A DNA stretch of 64,000 nucleotides from CAKAHY01 sp963522175 (GTDB lineage Bacteria > Bacillota > Clostridia > Lachnospirales > Lachnospiraceae). Numbering within the stretch: the first letter of the stretch is position 1; the number at the start of each line of letters is the position of its first letter. The notes below the pieces were generated by a model. It ran no database searches and was not told the DNA's origin. It was given only the letters and a program-made list of their open reading frames with translations. The stretch covers positions 97,504-161,503 of the forward strand of contig CAUQXC010000006.1 of the NCBI GenBank assembly GCA_963522175.1. The letters run 5' to 3'. Below, one piece after another: positions 36,801 through 44,042 of the stretch. Both the position numbers and the translations under genes were made by a program.

Positions 36801-37628
36801 ATTACTTGTTTCGCCTCCTTGGTCATTTAAGGCTCTGGCACTTATAAACTTTACACCGGGAGCAACTCCTATACGATTAATTTTCTCCCCCTCCGTTCCC
36901 GCTATGGTTCCCGCCACATGGGTACCGTGGTCGTTTACATGATCCGAAAGAGGCTCGGAAAAACCGTCTACAAAGTCTTTATAATAACTTCTGTCGAACT
37001 CTCCTGTAGCGGCATTATATCCTTTATAGCTTTTCCTTAGAGCCGGGAGTTTATAATTTACACCTGTATCTATTATTCCTACAGTTATGCCCTTGCCGGT
37101 AATACCGTAGTTTTCCCAGACCTTATCAGCATGCACCATGGATACTCCCCACTCTATACGTCTTTCATCCGGCTCGAATATGGTACCAAAGGTGTCAAAG
37201 CTTTTCTTTTCTTCTATAGGCTTGATAAGCTCTATTTTAGAATTCTTTGTTATTTCCACAACGTTCTCCAGACTCGCAATTCTGTATATTAAGTCTTTTG
37301 TTTTTATAATTGCATGTACACCGTTTGCTATATAAAAAGCCTCATATTTTTCGACATTACCCGAACCTTGTTCTTCTTCAAGCAGGTTTAGAAGCTCCTT
37401 TTGTGCAAGGGTGGCTCTTTCCTTCCTTGAAAGAGCCTGCCTGTCAGCTCCGAAATATTCAAGTCTTATCATTATGTCATACGGAGCCTTCATATCCTTT
37501 AACAATTCATCAAGATAGGTCTCACTTACCCCCGCATAAGCGCTTATCATACCTGTTACAGCTATATTACTGAATAGCAAACTCAACAATAATATAAGAC
37601 TTGTTATTTTTTTTAATACCCTATACAT
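30834..37628 (-). CDS. Giant surface subtilase with BspA-type leucine-rich repeats and cell-wall-binding repeats
   Basis: 2264 residues. Signal peptide 1-32 (ITSLILLLSLLFSNIAV). An inhibitor-like propeptide (about 40-130). Peptidase S8 domain (about 170-470) with the complete catalytic set Asp187 (GIIDTGV), His234 (DHGTHVAG), oxyanion Asn326 (AAGNQGG) and Ser405 (NGTSMATPH), so it should be active. Then MAM/immune-inhibitor-A-like beta domains (DNLEIRTDEKLPP, GWYIDNIYVGEK) around fibronectin-type segments; carboxypeptidase-regulatory repeats (KGIVKDALNNPLQGVSI); two blocks of BspA LRRs (IPEGIETIGKGAFKNN, IIPEKVSTVGAGAFMDN); a Ser/Gly linker; and C-terminal choline/glucan-binding-type repeats (MQTGWQKIDGKWYYFETN). 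It ends one base before the next gene, in one transcription unit with two more wall-binding proteins. A secreted, wall-tethered adhesin/protease is the likely role. Confidence 0.9.
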   Translation of the reverse strand: MYRVLKKITSLILLLSLLFSNIAVTGMISAYAGVSETYLDELLKDMKAPYDIMIRLEYFGADRQALSRKERATLAQKELLNLLEEEQGSGNVEKYEAFYIANGVHAIIKTKDLIYRIASLENVVEITKNSKIELIKPIEEKKSFDTFGTIFEPDERRIEWGVSMVHADKVWENYGITGKGITVGIIDTGVNYKLPALRKSYKGYNAATGEFDRSYYKDFVDGFSEPLSDHVNDHGTHVAGTIAGTEGEKINRIGVAPGVKFISARALNDQGGETSNLLAAAEWMLEQKPDVINNSWGGDSDADKWFYDVAQAWKEEGIVGVFAAGNQGGGEPTPGLGSVSNPGNMLNVLTVGAVDINKKLGSFSKKGPSAFDDTKKIIKPEVVAPGVQVRSIDALGNYVSWNGTSMATPHVVGVIALIKEANPNIGVEEIINILEESAEPLSDRQYAESPNMAYGYGLVNAYDAVSKIKGSDLGSVYGKILKEGRDTSVATAEFKSEDEAYIGRAYNVNVKIKDDISIKDAKVYYKFNASTSEKNLDLKLDTGEQNDGLYKAVIEEKELEAGSLYLRVVVKDYADNITEIKKQISVNSGVSLPWSFDFENDLSGFIVKGNWALSKRLSNAEPPMREGSKQYMGIDGGSPTFKRSEESYLYLPPVDVSKASEDDNLSLTADVYNGFLGISRAEIQAKLSTDKEWKVIYETRLRPDITERRWERNTYSLRQFAGSDKPLLIRFYFLGREEGPGWYLDNLEIRTDEKLPPAKVKGLISNREENGLKLSFIMNEEPDMKDYIIEKSIDGGEFVEFATINQGYNKQFIDDGKSKTHYRMSYADKTVEDGKKYTYRIKARDISGNISEASDDLTVNYGKLRINVSYDFEGNDGGFTPGIAAYEVNDWEYGNINLPEDWQQKTLIYRNIYEGINTNKTKVWGTKLNEAMSHGGTVEQDSYLMMPEFTVEEGDYFYFDTFSIRPNFDRNVSFNVEIKEENTENWQSLFRKELIQGFGSPQQWHTISTSMDKYKGKTVSVRFRAQSNGGIHDDYNLGWYIDNIYVGEKKNDLKSGAKAVAFEDDEEIELINDLESEEKEEKGMSPDISYSNIHTFEEESLIPAAAKITVLETGKYTTASIIDGTYKLGHAVNSQNNPYTVAVSAYGYETQISKVDLSTEHNKELNFVLKPAKKSLIKGIVKDALNNPLQGVSIKITDDDNMSTVSTDASGMFEYINVYTGEHRLRIYKEGYLPKEVDIKLGEQVLSIEDTVLEKLPGNLQSQETDYGFTIEKKNGSYQSIHFRNSMKGNAVRFQAPYEGAILKSVKLFLVNNDYYAGNHIQIGIIGYDNERRLRELVPFKEYPNLKKNDWNEIDLGEYNIKRDEPIYVATRYEKGLSESMALYYDTSASSKAKSRSFIYDGAFTKTEALSGAGAFAVKATWLYEPGAKENKESDIDDTSRNNGGNIRPTEEPDFEFDEATQTITKYKGNNPDVSIPKKIKGIEVRHIGEAAFNGLNKPYEVKIKSLIIPEGIETIGKGAFKNNRLSTVKLPESLREIDEEAFRFQYKDSLYGSTEFKINIPENVKLIKKYTFESAGDPVIVEGAKELLKIENSAFTYNKKVEINAPKLSEIESGAFGTDRREMFEYAKVYTDVNTKLTSKTGEYLINPALVKIKQTDAKDKENVLKIGLKYGNNNPQSYGRNNDASAYYKIGETITIKPYDIEKNSKLYTSTDKPIELKLERENIIEFYYYLVQAQVRLPVFDTDKVLPGFTLPNADIKVKVSQREYRAQANEDGFFEIDMEGLNAGDTLSILANSKPAGSFTVEAYTGKEYIVKDNNLLRYMGNEKNLTIPVAVSGAGDIKEIGNFALYGKGLKTVIIPEKVSTVGAGAFMDNDLESFGFNLNNINLSSLRIIKEYAFKNNKLKAVNALPELTHVIQTKAFENNELEKLVLSKYLGHIGKAAFKNNHIKDIDLPGNLEDIEAEAFMNNEISGLRFLEAVNASEHMEGVSHLGEKVFANNRFTTVELSSKIKTVDETAFEGNKTGVPTLKTDSPSIVATKNFHVLRSDGTLLEYGKNLPDNKPKENQNSNSNKETDSSSSEKGFGGGSGSGGSHSGNSHTAAGGVGQNHTASALPKGYIGATKLIRNRTVPANVVLPKWIHNTNTGKWMLVDENGEFFKDKWVLVYTENAGVQSQNLPYAWFRFDKEAKMQTGWIQENGATYYLQNQKGDAEGIMQTGWQKIDGKWYYFETNFGADMGKLYTNRLTPDSYYVGKDGVWEGNKQ

Positions 37629-39572
37629 CTATTCTCCCCAATACTCAATAGTAAATGTGCTTATTTTATAGCCTCCGCCCTTTCCATATATACTAACCTT
37701 ATTATCAACAAGCTTGTCCTTGACAACATTAAACGGAAGCTCAAGTATGGCACTGTATCCGTCCTCCGGTGCATCAAGACTTGTATAATCCTTTTTCAGC
37801 TTGAGGCTTTCAAGCTTTTCATTTGTTCCCTCTATAAAAAATTCAACTTCTGAAATCTTGGTAAAATCCAAATCCTCGAAATTGCCATGATAAAACGGAA
37901 ATCTTAAATCTTCTCTTCTTTGCTTGGAGCTCGTCACTCCACCCCCCGCATGTGCCTCTTTAAGGTTTTCCTCCGGATTCTGCTTATTATCTTCCTTCTT
38001 GTTTTTCAGATATTTAAGGGTCATATTGTAAGATTTAATACCTGCTTGTCCTTTTTTCTTCAAGGTAATAAACAAATACACATTTTTATCTTCCTTCAAT
38101 TCGGAGTTTATATATGCAGATGCATATATCTTCTTTAACAGCTCATCACTCTTTATTGTTACAGTATCGCCCTCTTTATCAGTTTCAAAATGAGTTCCTT
38201 CAACAAGTTCCTTCGGGTATTCGTCATACTCACTTTTTCCCGCTTCTATATTTAAAACATCTCCTTCTTCCAGATTACCGTTTTCAAACTTAAGCATAGG
38301 ATTCTCACTTGCCTTAAACTCTTTTTTCTCCAATGTAAACCGAGCCTCAGGAGTAACTATAAGTTTGAGCTGTACTTCAATCTTTTCTCCTTTTATATCC
38401 TCAGGTAAATCATAGTCTACTTTAAGTTTATACTCGCCGACTTTCCATATAGAAACACCTGTCTTTTCAATTTTTTTAATCTCTGTCTTAAATATTTTTC
38501 CGTTACTTAAGGTGAACTCTATTTCCTTAGGAAGCTTATCCTCATAATATGAGGTGTTTCTTTCTACTTTTATATCTTCGAATTTTTTATAAGAAACGAG
38601 AGTAGGTTTCTCTACGCTAATTTTTACACTTACGACTACCTTTTCTCCTTCAATATCTTCAGGTAAGTCGTAATCCATACTAACCTCATACTCTCCTTCT
38701 TTCCTTGTGTCTACCTTGCTTATATCTGCCGACTTTACATCAACCTCCCGCTCACTTGCATCACTTAACTTTAATTTTATTTTCTTAGGAATAAGATTTT
38801 CATATTCTGCTTTATCCGCCTTGTAGTCAACTTTAATATCTTCAAAGTGTACATATCCGCTTACTGTTTTTTTTGCAGGTTTATTATTTTCGGGCTTATT
38901 GCTTTCCTTTCCCGGGCTTGTATTTTCTTTAGGTTTATTATTTCCCTGCTCCGGTACTTTTTTTTCTTTAGGTTCGGTATCCCTAACTTTATTGCCTGAT
39001 TGTTGTCCTCCGCTATCCGAAGAGCTTCCTATTGTCCCGCCATAGCTTGAACCGCCGCCACTTCTGCTTCCTCCCGAGCCGTTTTTGCTTCCGCTTGCAA
39101 TACTTGCAATTTTTTTCTCTTCTTTCCGACTTTTAATTCCTTTATCTTTTACAAATATAGCTTTTCCGCTTTCATCAATCCATTTTCCTTCAGAATCGAC
39201 CCTGTATCCATCCGGAGTTTTCCCCAGTACAGTCAGACTTCCGTCCGCATTAAGATAGTAGCAGTACCCGTCTACCCATTGCCAGCCCGTAAGCATTTTC
39301 CCCATTGTTCCGTCACTGATCGGATTTAGAAAATACCACTTTTTATCATGCTCCACCCATGAGGTTTTTAAATTTCCTGTAATTTTATCAAGATAATACC
39401 ACGTATTATTATCCTGTACCCATCCGTGCATCATCTTACCGTCATCGTTGTAATATTTCCACTCCTTATTTTCCTCTTTCCATGTGCCTGCAAAAGACTG
39501 AATCGTCATAAAAGCACACACAGATGAAATTGTTGCTATAGCTACAATATTTTTTGAAAACTTATTTTTCAT
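37629..39572 (-). CDS. Cell-wall-binding repeat protein with Ig-like modules
   Basis: 647 residues. Signal peptide 1-29 (NIVAIATISSVCAFMTIQSFA). Choline/glucan-binding-type repeats follow directly (about 30-135; GWVQDNNTWYYLD, SWVEHDKKWYFLNP, GWQWVDGYCYYLNADGS). A Ser/Gly then Lys/Pro/Asn-rich linker (160-235). Two tandem Ig-like modules of about 80 residues share YDLPEDI.GEK (SMDYDLPEDIEGEK and KVDYDLPEDIKGEK). Two further beta-rich domains follow, the last ending FTIEYWGE. No enzyme motif is seen. The wall-binding module is N-terminal, opposite to the subtilase. Ligand unknown. Confidence 0.82.
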   Translation of the reverse strand: MKNKFSKNIVAIATISSVCAFMTIQSFAGTWKEENKEWKYYNDDGKMMHGWVQDNNTWYYLDKITGNLKTSWVEHDKKWYFLNPISDGTMGKMLTGWQWVDGYCYYLNADGSLTVLGKTPDGYRVDSEGKWIDESGKAIFVKDKGIKSRKEEKKIASIASGSKNGSGGSRSGGGSSYGGTIGSSSDSGGQQSGNKVRDTEPKEKKVPEQGNNKPKENTSPGKESNKPENNKPAKKTVSGYVHFEDIKVDYKADKAEYENLIPKKIKLKLSDASEREVDVKSADISKVDTRKEGEYEVSMDYDLPEDIEGEKVVVSVKISVEKPTLVSYKKFEDIKVERNTSYYEDKLPKEIEFTLSNGKIFKTEIKKIEKTGVSIWKVGEYKLKVDYDLPEDIKGEKIEVQLKLIVTPEARFTLEKKEFKASENPMLKFENGNLEEGDVLNIEAGKSEYDEYPKELVEGTHFETDKEGDTVTIKSDELLKKIYASAYINSELKEDKNVYLFITLKKKGQAGIKSYNMTLKYLKNKKEDNKQNPEENLKEAHAGGGVTSSKQRREDLRFPFYHGNFEDLDFTKISEVEFFIEGTNEKLESLKLKKDYTSLDAPEDGYSAILELPFNVVKDKLVDNKVSIYGKGGGYKISTFTIEYWGE

Positions 39573-39643
39573 TTTTCTCTCCTTATTATTGTTGGCTTCT
39601 CCTCATTAATACCGGAAAGCCGTTAACTTTAACTGTTTATTTT

Positions 39644-40477
39644 TTATGAGGTTGCACCGCTTGTCGCATCCGTAGAACCGCTTCCACCGCTTTTACCTCC
39701 TGAGCCGCTGCTACCGGAGGTACCTGAACCGCTTCCCGAGTTGCTTCCCGAACTTCCCGAATTATCACTTCCACCCGAGGAGCCCGAGCTTTGTCCGCTT
39801 CCCGAGTTGCCACCTGTTGCGCCGGAAGCCCCCTTTGAGCCGCCACCCGAACTTCCGGAACTGCTTCCTCCACCTGAACCGCTTCCCGAGCCTGCTCTTG
39901 ATTTACCCGAGACTCTGTTTTTCACCGGAGTGCTCTTTTTTTCTACATTTCCCTCAGACTTACCGGTATTCACAGTCGCCTCCCTGCTTTCAGTTTTACT
40001 CTCACCGTTCTCACCCACCATGGTTATACACCCGTTTGATGACAGACCTTTTCCTTCTTCGTATTTTTCTGCACCTTTTTCATCCGTCCATCTTCCAAGC
40101 TCATTAACAATATAACCATCCGAAGTTTTTACGCTTTGTTCCATAATGCCTTTATCCGTAAAACTGTAGCAGTATCCGTCTATCCATTGCCAACCCGTAA
40201 GTCTTGCACCGAGCCCGTTTTCTGTAGATGTATTAAGGAAATACCACTTTCCGTCACCGTCCTTTAACCACGATGTCTTCATACTGCCTGTTTCCTTATC
40301 AAGATAGTAATGCTTACCTGCATCTTCTATCCAACCTTTTAAAGCCCTTCCGCTCTCGTCATAATACTTCCAGCCCTCTTCTCGCCAGGTACCCGCAAAA
40401 ACATTAAAGCTTCCGAATACACACATAGTTGCCGCTCCTAAAATAAAAGCGGCTGTTTTAGTAATATTTTTTCTCAT
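39644..40477 (-). CDS. Cell-wall-binding repeat protein with Gly/Ser-rich tail
   Basis: 277 residues. Signal peptide 1-28 (FILGAATMCVFGSFNVFA). N-terminal cell-wall-binding repeats (about 29-130) are closely related to those of the downstream gene (GWIEDAGKHYYLD, SWLKDGDGKWYFLNT, LTGWQWIDGYCYSF). From about 190 the chain is nearly pure Gly/Ser/Thr (GSGSGGGSSSGSSGGGS-like) and ends TDATSGATS. No LPXTG or catalytic domain. The tail matches the Ser/Gly linkers of the two neighbours without the domain that should follow, so it may be a truncated relative. It is the first gene after the shared promoter. Confidence 0.8.
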   Translation of the reverse strand: MRKNITKTAAFILGAATMCVFGSFNVFAGTWREEGWKYYDESGRALKGWIEDAGKHYYLDKETGSMKTSWLKDGDGKWYFLNTSTENGLGARLTGWQWIDGYCYSFTDKGIMEQSVKTSDGYIVNELGRWTDEKGAEKYEEGKGLSSNGCITMVGENGESKTESREATVNTGKSEGNVEKKSTPVKNRVSGKSRAGSGSGSGGGSSSGSSGGGSKGASGATGGNSGSGQSSGSSGGSDNSGSSGSNSGSGSGTSGSSGSGGKSGGSGSTDATSGATS

Positions 40478-40507
40478 GTCCTCTCCTGTTACTTTGTTTG
40501 TCGCTTA

Positions 40508-40523
40508 GTTAGTATAACCTAAC
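40508..40523. promoter_or_regulatory. Operator-like palindrome over the -10 of the wall-binding-protein promoter
   Basis: Plus strand GTTAGTATAACCTAAC, within the longer inverted repeat TAGTTAG-6-CTAACTA (40506-40525). It overlaps the -10 box (40511-40516). The same motif in the same register overlaps the -10 of the ispE operon (45740-45755), 13 of 16 bases identical. Confidence 0.6.
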
Positions 40524-40539
40524 TAGTTTTTTTTATCAA
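40511..40539 (-). promoter_or_regulatory. Promoter of the three wall-binding-protein genes
   Basis: TTGATA (40534-40539), 17 bases, TATACT (40511-40516), about 35 bases before ATG 40477. Confidence 0.8.
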
Positions 40540-40612
40540 TTTGTATCCTTTTATTTTTTGACTTTTTTTAAGTACACTAACGATTTCTATATAAATTTTT
40601 TAAAATACCTAC

Positions 40613-40641
40613 TTTACAATACCTAATAGGTGTGTTACTAT
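40613..40641 (+). promoter_or_regulatory. Promoter of the CPBP protease gene
   Basis: TTTACA (40613-40618), 17 bases containing the small palindrome ACCTAATAGGT, TACTAT (40636-40641), 45 bases before ATG 40686. It diverges from the wall-binding-protein promoter. Confidence 0.65.
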
Positions 40642-40685
40642 AAGGTCTATAAAATTTATGATATATTTCAAAAGGAGTACATAAA

Positions 40686-41555
40686 ATGGATGAGATAAAA
40701 ATTATTAAACGAAACATATTTATTTTTACCGTTTTCGTCACAGCTTCCGGCTGGTTGGCATATTGGGTTGATAAATTAACGGGGCAGGCTAATTATGAAA
40801 ATGTCGGAACTATAACGGAAGGCGGATCTTTAGGCTTACTTATATGGCTGGTATCCCCCTTGCTTTGTACGATAATACTCCGTACCTTTGCCGGAGACGG
40901 ATGGAAAAATGCGGGATTTTCTTTTAACTTTAAGGGTAATTTAAAGCTCTATTTAATCAGCTTTATGATATATCCTACGGTAACTGTAATTGTTATTCTC
41001 CTAGGTTTACTTACGGGAGGTATAAAATTTTCCAACAGTACAAATATCACACTTGTAGCTTATATAGGAATTTTACTCACACAGTTCGGAGCTCAATTTA
41101 TAAAGAATATATTCGAGGAATCGGTTTGGAGAGCTTATCTTACAAATCGCCTCTTAAAACTTAAGCTGTCCGATTTAAAACTGTATTTACTTGTGGGCGT
41201 CATCTGGTGGGTTTGGCATCTGCCTTACATTATGATATTTCTCTCGGATAAGGAAGTATATGATGTCTTACCTGTAGGAAAATTCACCTTCTTCCTTATC
41301 GGTACGGCAGTGGTCACATGTTGGACAGTAATGTATACCGAAATTTTCAGACTCACTAAATCCATCTGGCCTTTGGTAATTCTTCACGCTATGGAAGATG
41401 CGGTTATAAATCCTCTTCTTTTATTCGGAATAGTATCCGTAGAGAAAAGTCAGGCTTTCTTTTTCTCACTTTCGGTAGGTATAGTTCCGACAGTCCTTTA
41501 TCTTGTTATAGGGCTGTGCCTTAGAAAATATCGAAAATCACAAGAATGTTCTTAA
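40686..41555 (+). CDS. CPBP-family intramembrane glutamic-type protease
   Basis: 289 residues with about eight helices. The three catalytic motifs are present: EESVWRAYL (EExxxR), WWVWHLP (FxxxH-type His) and LHAMEDAVINP (HxxxN/D). The family includes Rce1-like CAAX proteases and bacterial ABI proteins, some giving bacteriocin self-immunity. AAAGGAG lies 8 bases before the ATG. It is divergent from the wall-binding-protein genes, so co-regulation is possible. The substrate is unknown. Confidence 0.88.
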   Translation: MDEIKIIKRNIFIFTVFVTASGWLAYWVDKLTGQANYENVGTITEGGSLGLLIWLVSPLLCTIILRTFAGDGWKNAGFSFNFKGNLKLYLISFMIYPTVTVIVILLGLLTGGIKFSNSTNITLVAYIGILLTQFGAQFIKNIFEESVWRAYLTNRLLKLKLSDLKLYLLVGVIWWVWHLPYIMIFLSDKEVYDVLPVGKFTFFLIGTAVVTCWTVMYTEIFRLTKSIWPLVILHAMEDAVINPLLLFGIVSVEKSQAFFFSLSVGIVPTVLYLVIGLCLRKYRKSQECS

Positions 41556-41565
41556 TAGCAAAAAT

Positions 41566-41599
41566 CCCCCTTATCTTTGCCAAAGCAAAAATAAGGGGG
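41566..41599. terminator. Bidirectional terminator between convergent transcription units
   Basis: CCCCCTTAT/ATAAGGGGG outer stem with an inner TTTGC/GCAAA stem. It follows the CPBP stop by 10 bases. The minus-strand tail ATTTTTGC favours use for the ispE-murI operon. Confidence 0.75.
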
Positions 41600-41628
41600 G
41601 TATCTTATTTATTAAGTCTACAGCTCAA
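41600..41628. repeat. 29-bp direct repeat, copy 1
   Basis: Perfect copy of 41665-41693, which contains the stop codon and last codons of the DUF1934 gene. Between the copies lies the 14-bp palindrome CGATAAGCTTATCG (41636-41649). Confidence 0.85.
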
Positions 41629-41664
41629 TCGAAACCGATAAGCTTATCGTATGCCCAGAGTCTT

Positions 41665-41693
41665 GTATCTTATTTATTAAGTCTACAGCTCAA
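41665..41693. repeat. 29-bp direct repeat, copy 2
   Basis: Overlaps the 3' end of the DUF1934 gene (stop 41683-41685). The other copy is 65 bases away. This looks like a short duplication of the gene's tail. Confidence 0.85.
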
Positions 41694-42138
41694 GGCTTGC
41701 ACTGTCCTTGGAGCATATATCAACCTGAATCTTTGAAGTTGACAATATATTGCTGTCAAATGCCAATGAATAATCGACATCCACCACTATTCTGTCCTCT
41801 TCCCTTTTCACATTGAGATTATGAGTACTGAGTCTCAAAAAAATATCTCCGTAAGGAGTACTGTACTTTGTGCGCACTCCCTGCTCTTTTGTCGAAAATT
41901 TGAGAACCGAATTGGTAAAGCCTTCTTTTTCTATTTTCATACTGTCATCCGTTATATATATGGTATTATTAACCACCTCGTTAACATCATCCATAATTTC
42001 ATCGTATGTAACCTTATGAACTCCGTTTACAAGCTCGTACTTGCCGGAAACAATAACACTTATATCCTCGTCTTCTATACCTTCTCCCACATAGCCCACA
42101 CGAGAACCCGATATACAAAGTCTTACGTCATTAGTCAT
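41683..42138 (-). CDS. DUF1934 (YwiB-like) protein
   Basis: 151 residues from ATG 42138, 4 bases after the murI stop with GAGGAG upstream; the frame also runs open to 42261 inside murI. The chain is beta-rich (VRLCISGSRVGYVGEGIEDE at the start, then HKVTYDEIMDD and a paired sheet), matching the DUF1934 calycin-like fold. Its molecular function is not known. It is the last gene of the ispE-GntR-ddl-murI operon; a conserved link with cell-wall amino-acid genes is possible. Confidence 0.75.
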   Translation of the reverse strand: MTNDVRLCISGSRVGYVGEGIEDEDISVIVSGKYELVNGVHKVTYDEIMDDVNEVVNNTIYITDDSMKIEKEGFTNSVLKFSTKEQGVRTKYSTPYGDIFLRLSTHNLNVKREEDRIVVDVDYSLAFDSNILSTSKIQVDICSKDSASLEL

Positions 42139-42142
42139 ATAT

Positions 42143-42958
42143 TTAAAACTCCTCAATGTTAACTGCCTGTGTCTTCTTAACCTCATCCGGCAATATGGAG
42201 CCGGCAAAGTCTCTGAACCTGTCAGCCATATCCGATACATAAAATTCATGCTCCGACACATCCGACTTGTCGGTATTGAGAATATTGTTTTTCAACAATA
42301 ATTCTTTAAGTTCTATAGCCGTTTCATAAGCCGGGTTGACAAGACACACCTTATCGCCCATTATCTTTCTTATAGTGGATCTGAGAAGAGGATAATGCGT
42401 ACACCCCAAAACCAAAGTATCTATATACTTAGCCTTTAACTCACTCACATATCTTGATACTATCTCATCCGTTACACTGTCATGCAAAAGCCCTTCCTCG
42501 ACCAGAGGGACAAGCAGGGGACAAGCCTTTTGTATAACCTCCACCTCATCATTTAAACTTCTTATATAATCTACATATATCTCACTTGAAACAGTCGCAT
42601 TGGTTCCGATTATCCCTACTTTTTTATTCTTCGTAGAGGCTGCCGCAACCTTTGCCCCTGCATGTACCACACCTATTATAGGCACGCTGCATTCTTTTTC
42701 CAAGGCTTCAAGTGCATAAGCCGATGCCGTATTGCAGGCTATAACTATGGCTTTGACATTTTTACTGAGTAAAAACCTTACTATCTGCCTTGAGTATCTT
42801 ATAATGGTTTCTTTTGATTTGCTTCCATAAGGAACTCTTGCAGTATCTCCGAAATACACTATTTTCTCATCGGGAATCTGTCTGATTATCTCTCTCGCAA
42901 CAGTAAGTCCGCCTATACCCGAATCAAAGACTCCTATCGGTGAATTTGCACGAGTCAT
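42143..42958 (-). CDS. murI: Glutamate racemase
   Basis: 271 residues, standard length. It makes D-glutamate for peptidoglycan. Both catalytic cysteines are present, in VIACNTASAYAL and LGCTHYPLLRS. The N-terminal GVFDSGIGGLTVAREI and VYFGDTARVPYGSKS are diagnostic. The start lies 1 base after the ddl stop (TGATATG), so the two wall-precursor genes are coupled. Confidence 0.97.
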   Translation of the reverse strand: MTRANSPIGVFDSGIGGLTVAREIIRQIPDEKIVYFGDTARVPYGSKSKETIIRYSRQIVRFLLSKNVKAIVIACNTASAYALEALEKECSVPIIGVVHAGAKVAAASTKNKKVGIIGTNATVSSEIYVDYIRSLNDEVEVIQKACPLLVPLVEEGLLHDSVTDEIVSRYVSELKAKYIDTLVLGCTHYPLLRSTIRKIMGDKVCLVNPAYETAIELKELLLKNNILNTDKSDVSEHEFYVSDMADRFRDFAGSILPDEVKKTQAVNIEEF

Positions 42959-42959
42959 A

Positions 42960-44015
42960 TCAATACCTCCTGAATGCCTGCTCTATCAGTGTATTGATAA
43001 GAGTAAATTTATCAATACCTCTCGCCTCCCAGAGCATAGGGTACATGCTTATAGCGGTAAAACCCGGAAGAGTGTTTATTTCATTAAAAACAATATCATT
43101 ATCTTCGGTTACAAAAAAATCCACTCTGGATAAACCGTATCCGTCCAAAGCCTTAAATATCTTCACGGCATTTTCTCTTATTTTTTCAAGTACCTCTTTA
43201 TCTATTTCGGGGTCTGTTATAGTCAAAGAATCGGCATTATTGTATTTGGCATCAAAATCATAAAATTCCGCAGCCGCCTTTATCTCGCCGACTCCGCTTG
43301 CCTTTACCGACTTTCTGTCTCCCAAAACGGCACATTCTATCTCTCTGCCCTTTATAAATTCTTCAACCAAAATCTTTGAATCATGTTTGGAAGCCTCTTT
43401 CAGAGCATGAATGAGAGATTTATCATCCTCCGCTTTACTTACTCCTATACTTGAACCGGCATTTGAAGGCTTTACAAAAACGGGATATGAAAGCTTAGCC
43501 TCAACTTTTTTAACACATTCCGAAATATCAGCTTCAATTTCTCCCAAAAGTACAGGTACATATTTTGCCTGTCTTATACCGAGGGTATCAACTATAATTT
43601 TTGTAAAAAACTTATCCATTCCGCAGGCACTCGCAATAATACCGCAGCCTACGTAGGGAATTTTTGCAAGCTCAAACAGACCCTGGATACTTCCGTCCTC
43701 TCCGTACAGACCGTGCAATACCGGAAAAACGGCATCCACCTCTTTTTTCTCGTACTTATCACCGTCTTCTATGAGTATGTGCTTAAAATGCGCACAAGGT
43801 TGTAAACAGGCATTCTTTGAGCTAACAACCCATGTACCGTCTTTTATCTTTTTTTCATCATCAACAAGCTTCCATTCCCCTTGCCTGCTTATACCCAGAA
43901 GAATAGGCTCATATATCTTTCTGTCAATAAAATCAATTACATTTAAAACCGATTTAACGCTTACATCATGTTCGGAAGATTGACCCCCGAAAATAACAAG
44001 CACTTTCTTTTTCAT
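42960..44015 (-). CDS. ddl: D-alanine-D-alanine ligase
   Basis: 351 residues. ATP-grasp enzyme making D-Ala-D-Ala. VIFGGQSSEHDVSVKSV at the N-terminus, GEDGSIQGLFELAKIPYVG, KPSNAGSSIGVSKA and FNEINTLPGFTAISMYP are all present. The YGEDGSIQG region has Tyr in the position typical of D-Ala-specific rather than D-Lac-forming ligases. Followed by murI. Confidence 0.96.
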   Translation of the reverse strand: MKKKVLVIFGGQSSEHDVSVKSVLNVIDFIDRKIYEPILLGISRQGEWKLVDDEKKIKDGTWVVSSKNACLQPCAHFKHILIEDGDKYEKKEVDAVFPVLHGLYGEDGSIQGLFELAKIPYVGCGIIASACGMDKFFTKIIVDTLGIRQAKYVPVLLGEIEADISECVKKVEAKLSYPVFVKPSNAGSSIGVSKAEDDKSLIHALKEASKHDSKILVEEFIKGREIECAVLGDRKSVKASGVGEIKAAAEFYDFDAKYNNADSLTITDPEIDKEVLEKIRENAVKIFKALDGYGLSRVDFFVTEDNDIVFNEINTLPGFTAISMYPMLWEARGIDKFTLINTLIEQAFRRY

Positions 44016-44042
44016 ACAAGAATCCTCTTACTTAAATTTACC

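Noticed and set aside
39741..40115. Proline/glutamate-rich plus-strand frame (PELPELSLPPEEPE-like)
   Set aside because: It is the antisense of the Gly/Ser repeat tail of the wall-binding protein; the repeat pattern explains its openness.
41636..41649. ClaI/HindIII-like palindrome suggesting vector sequence
   Set aside because: Flanking bases do not match a common polylinker, and the neighbouring repeat is chromosomal (part of a gene end).
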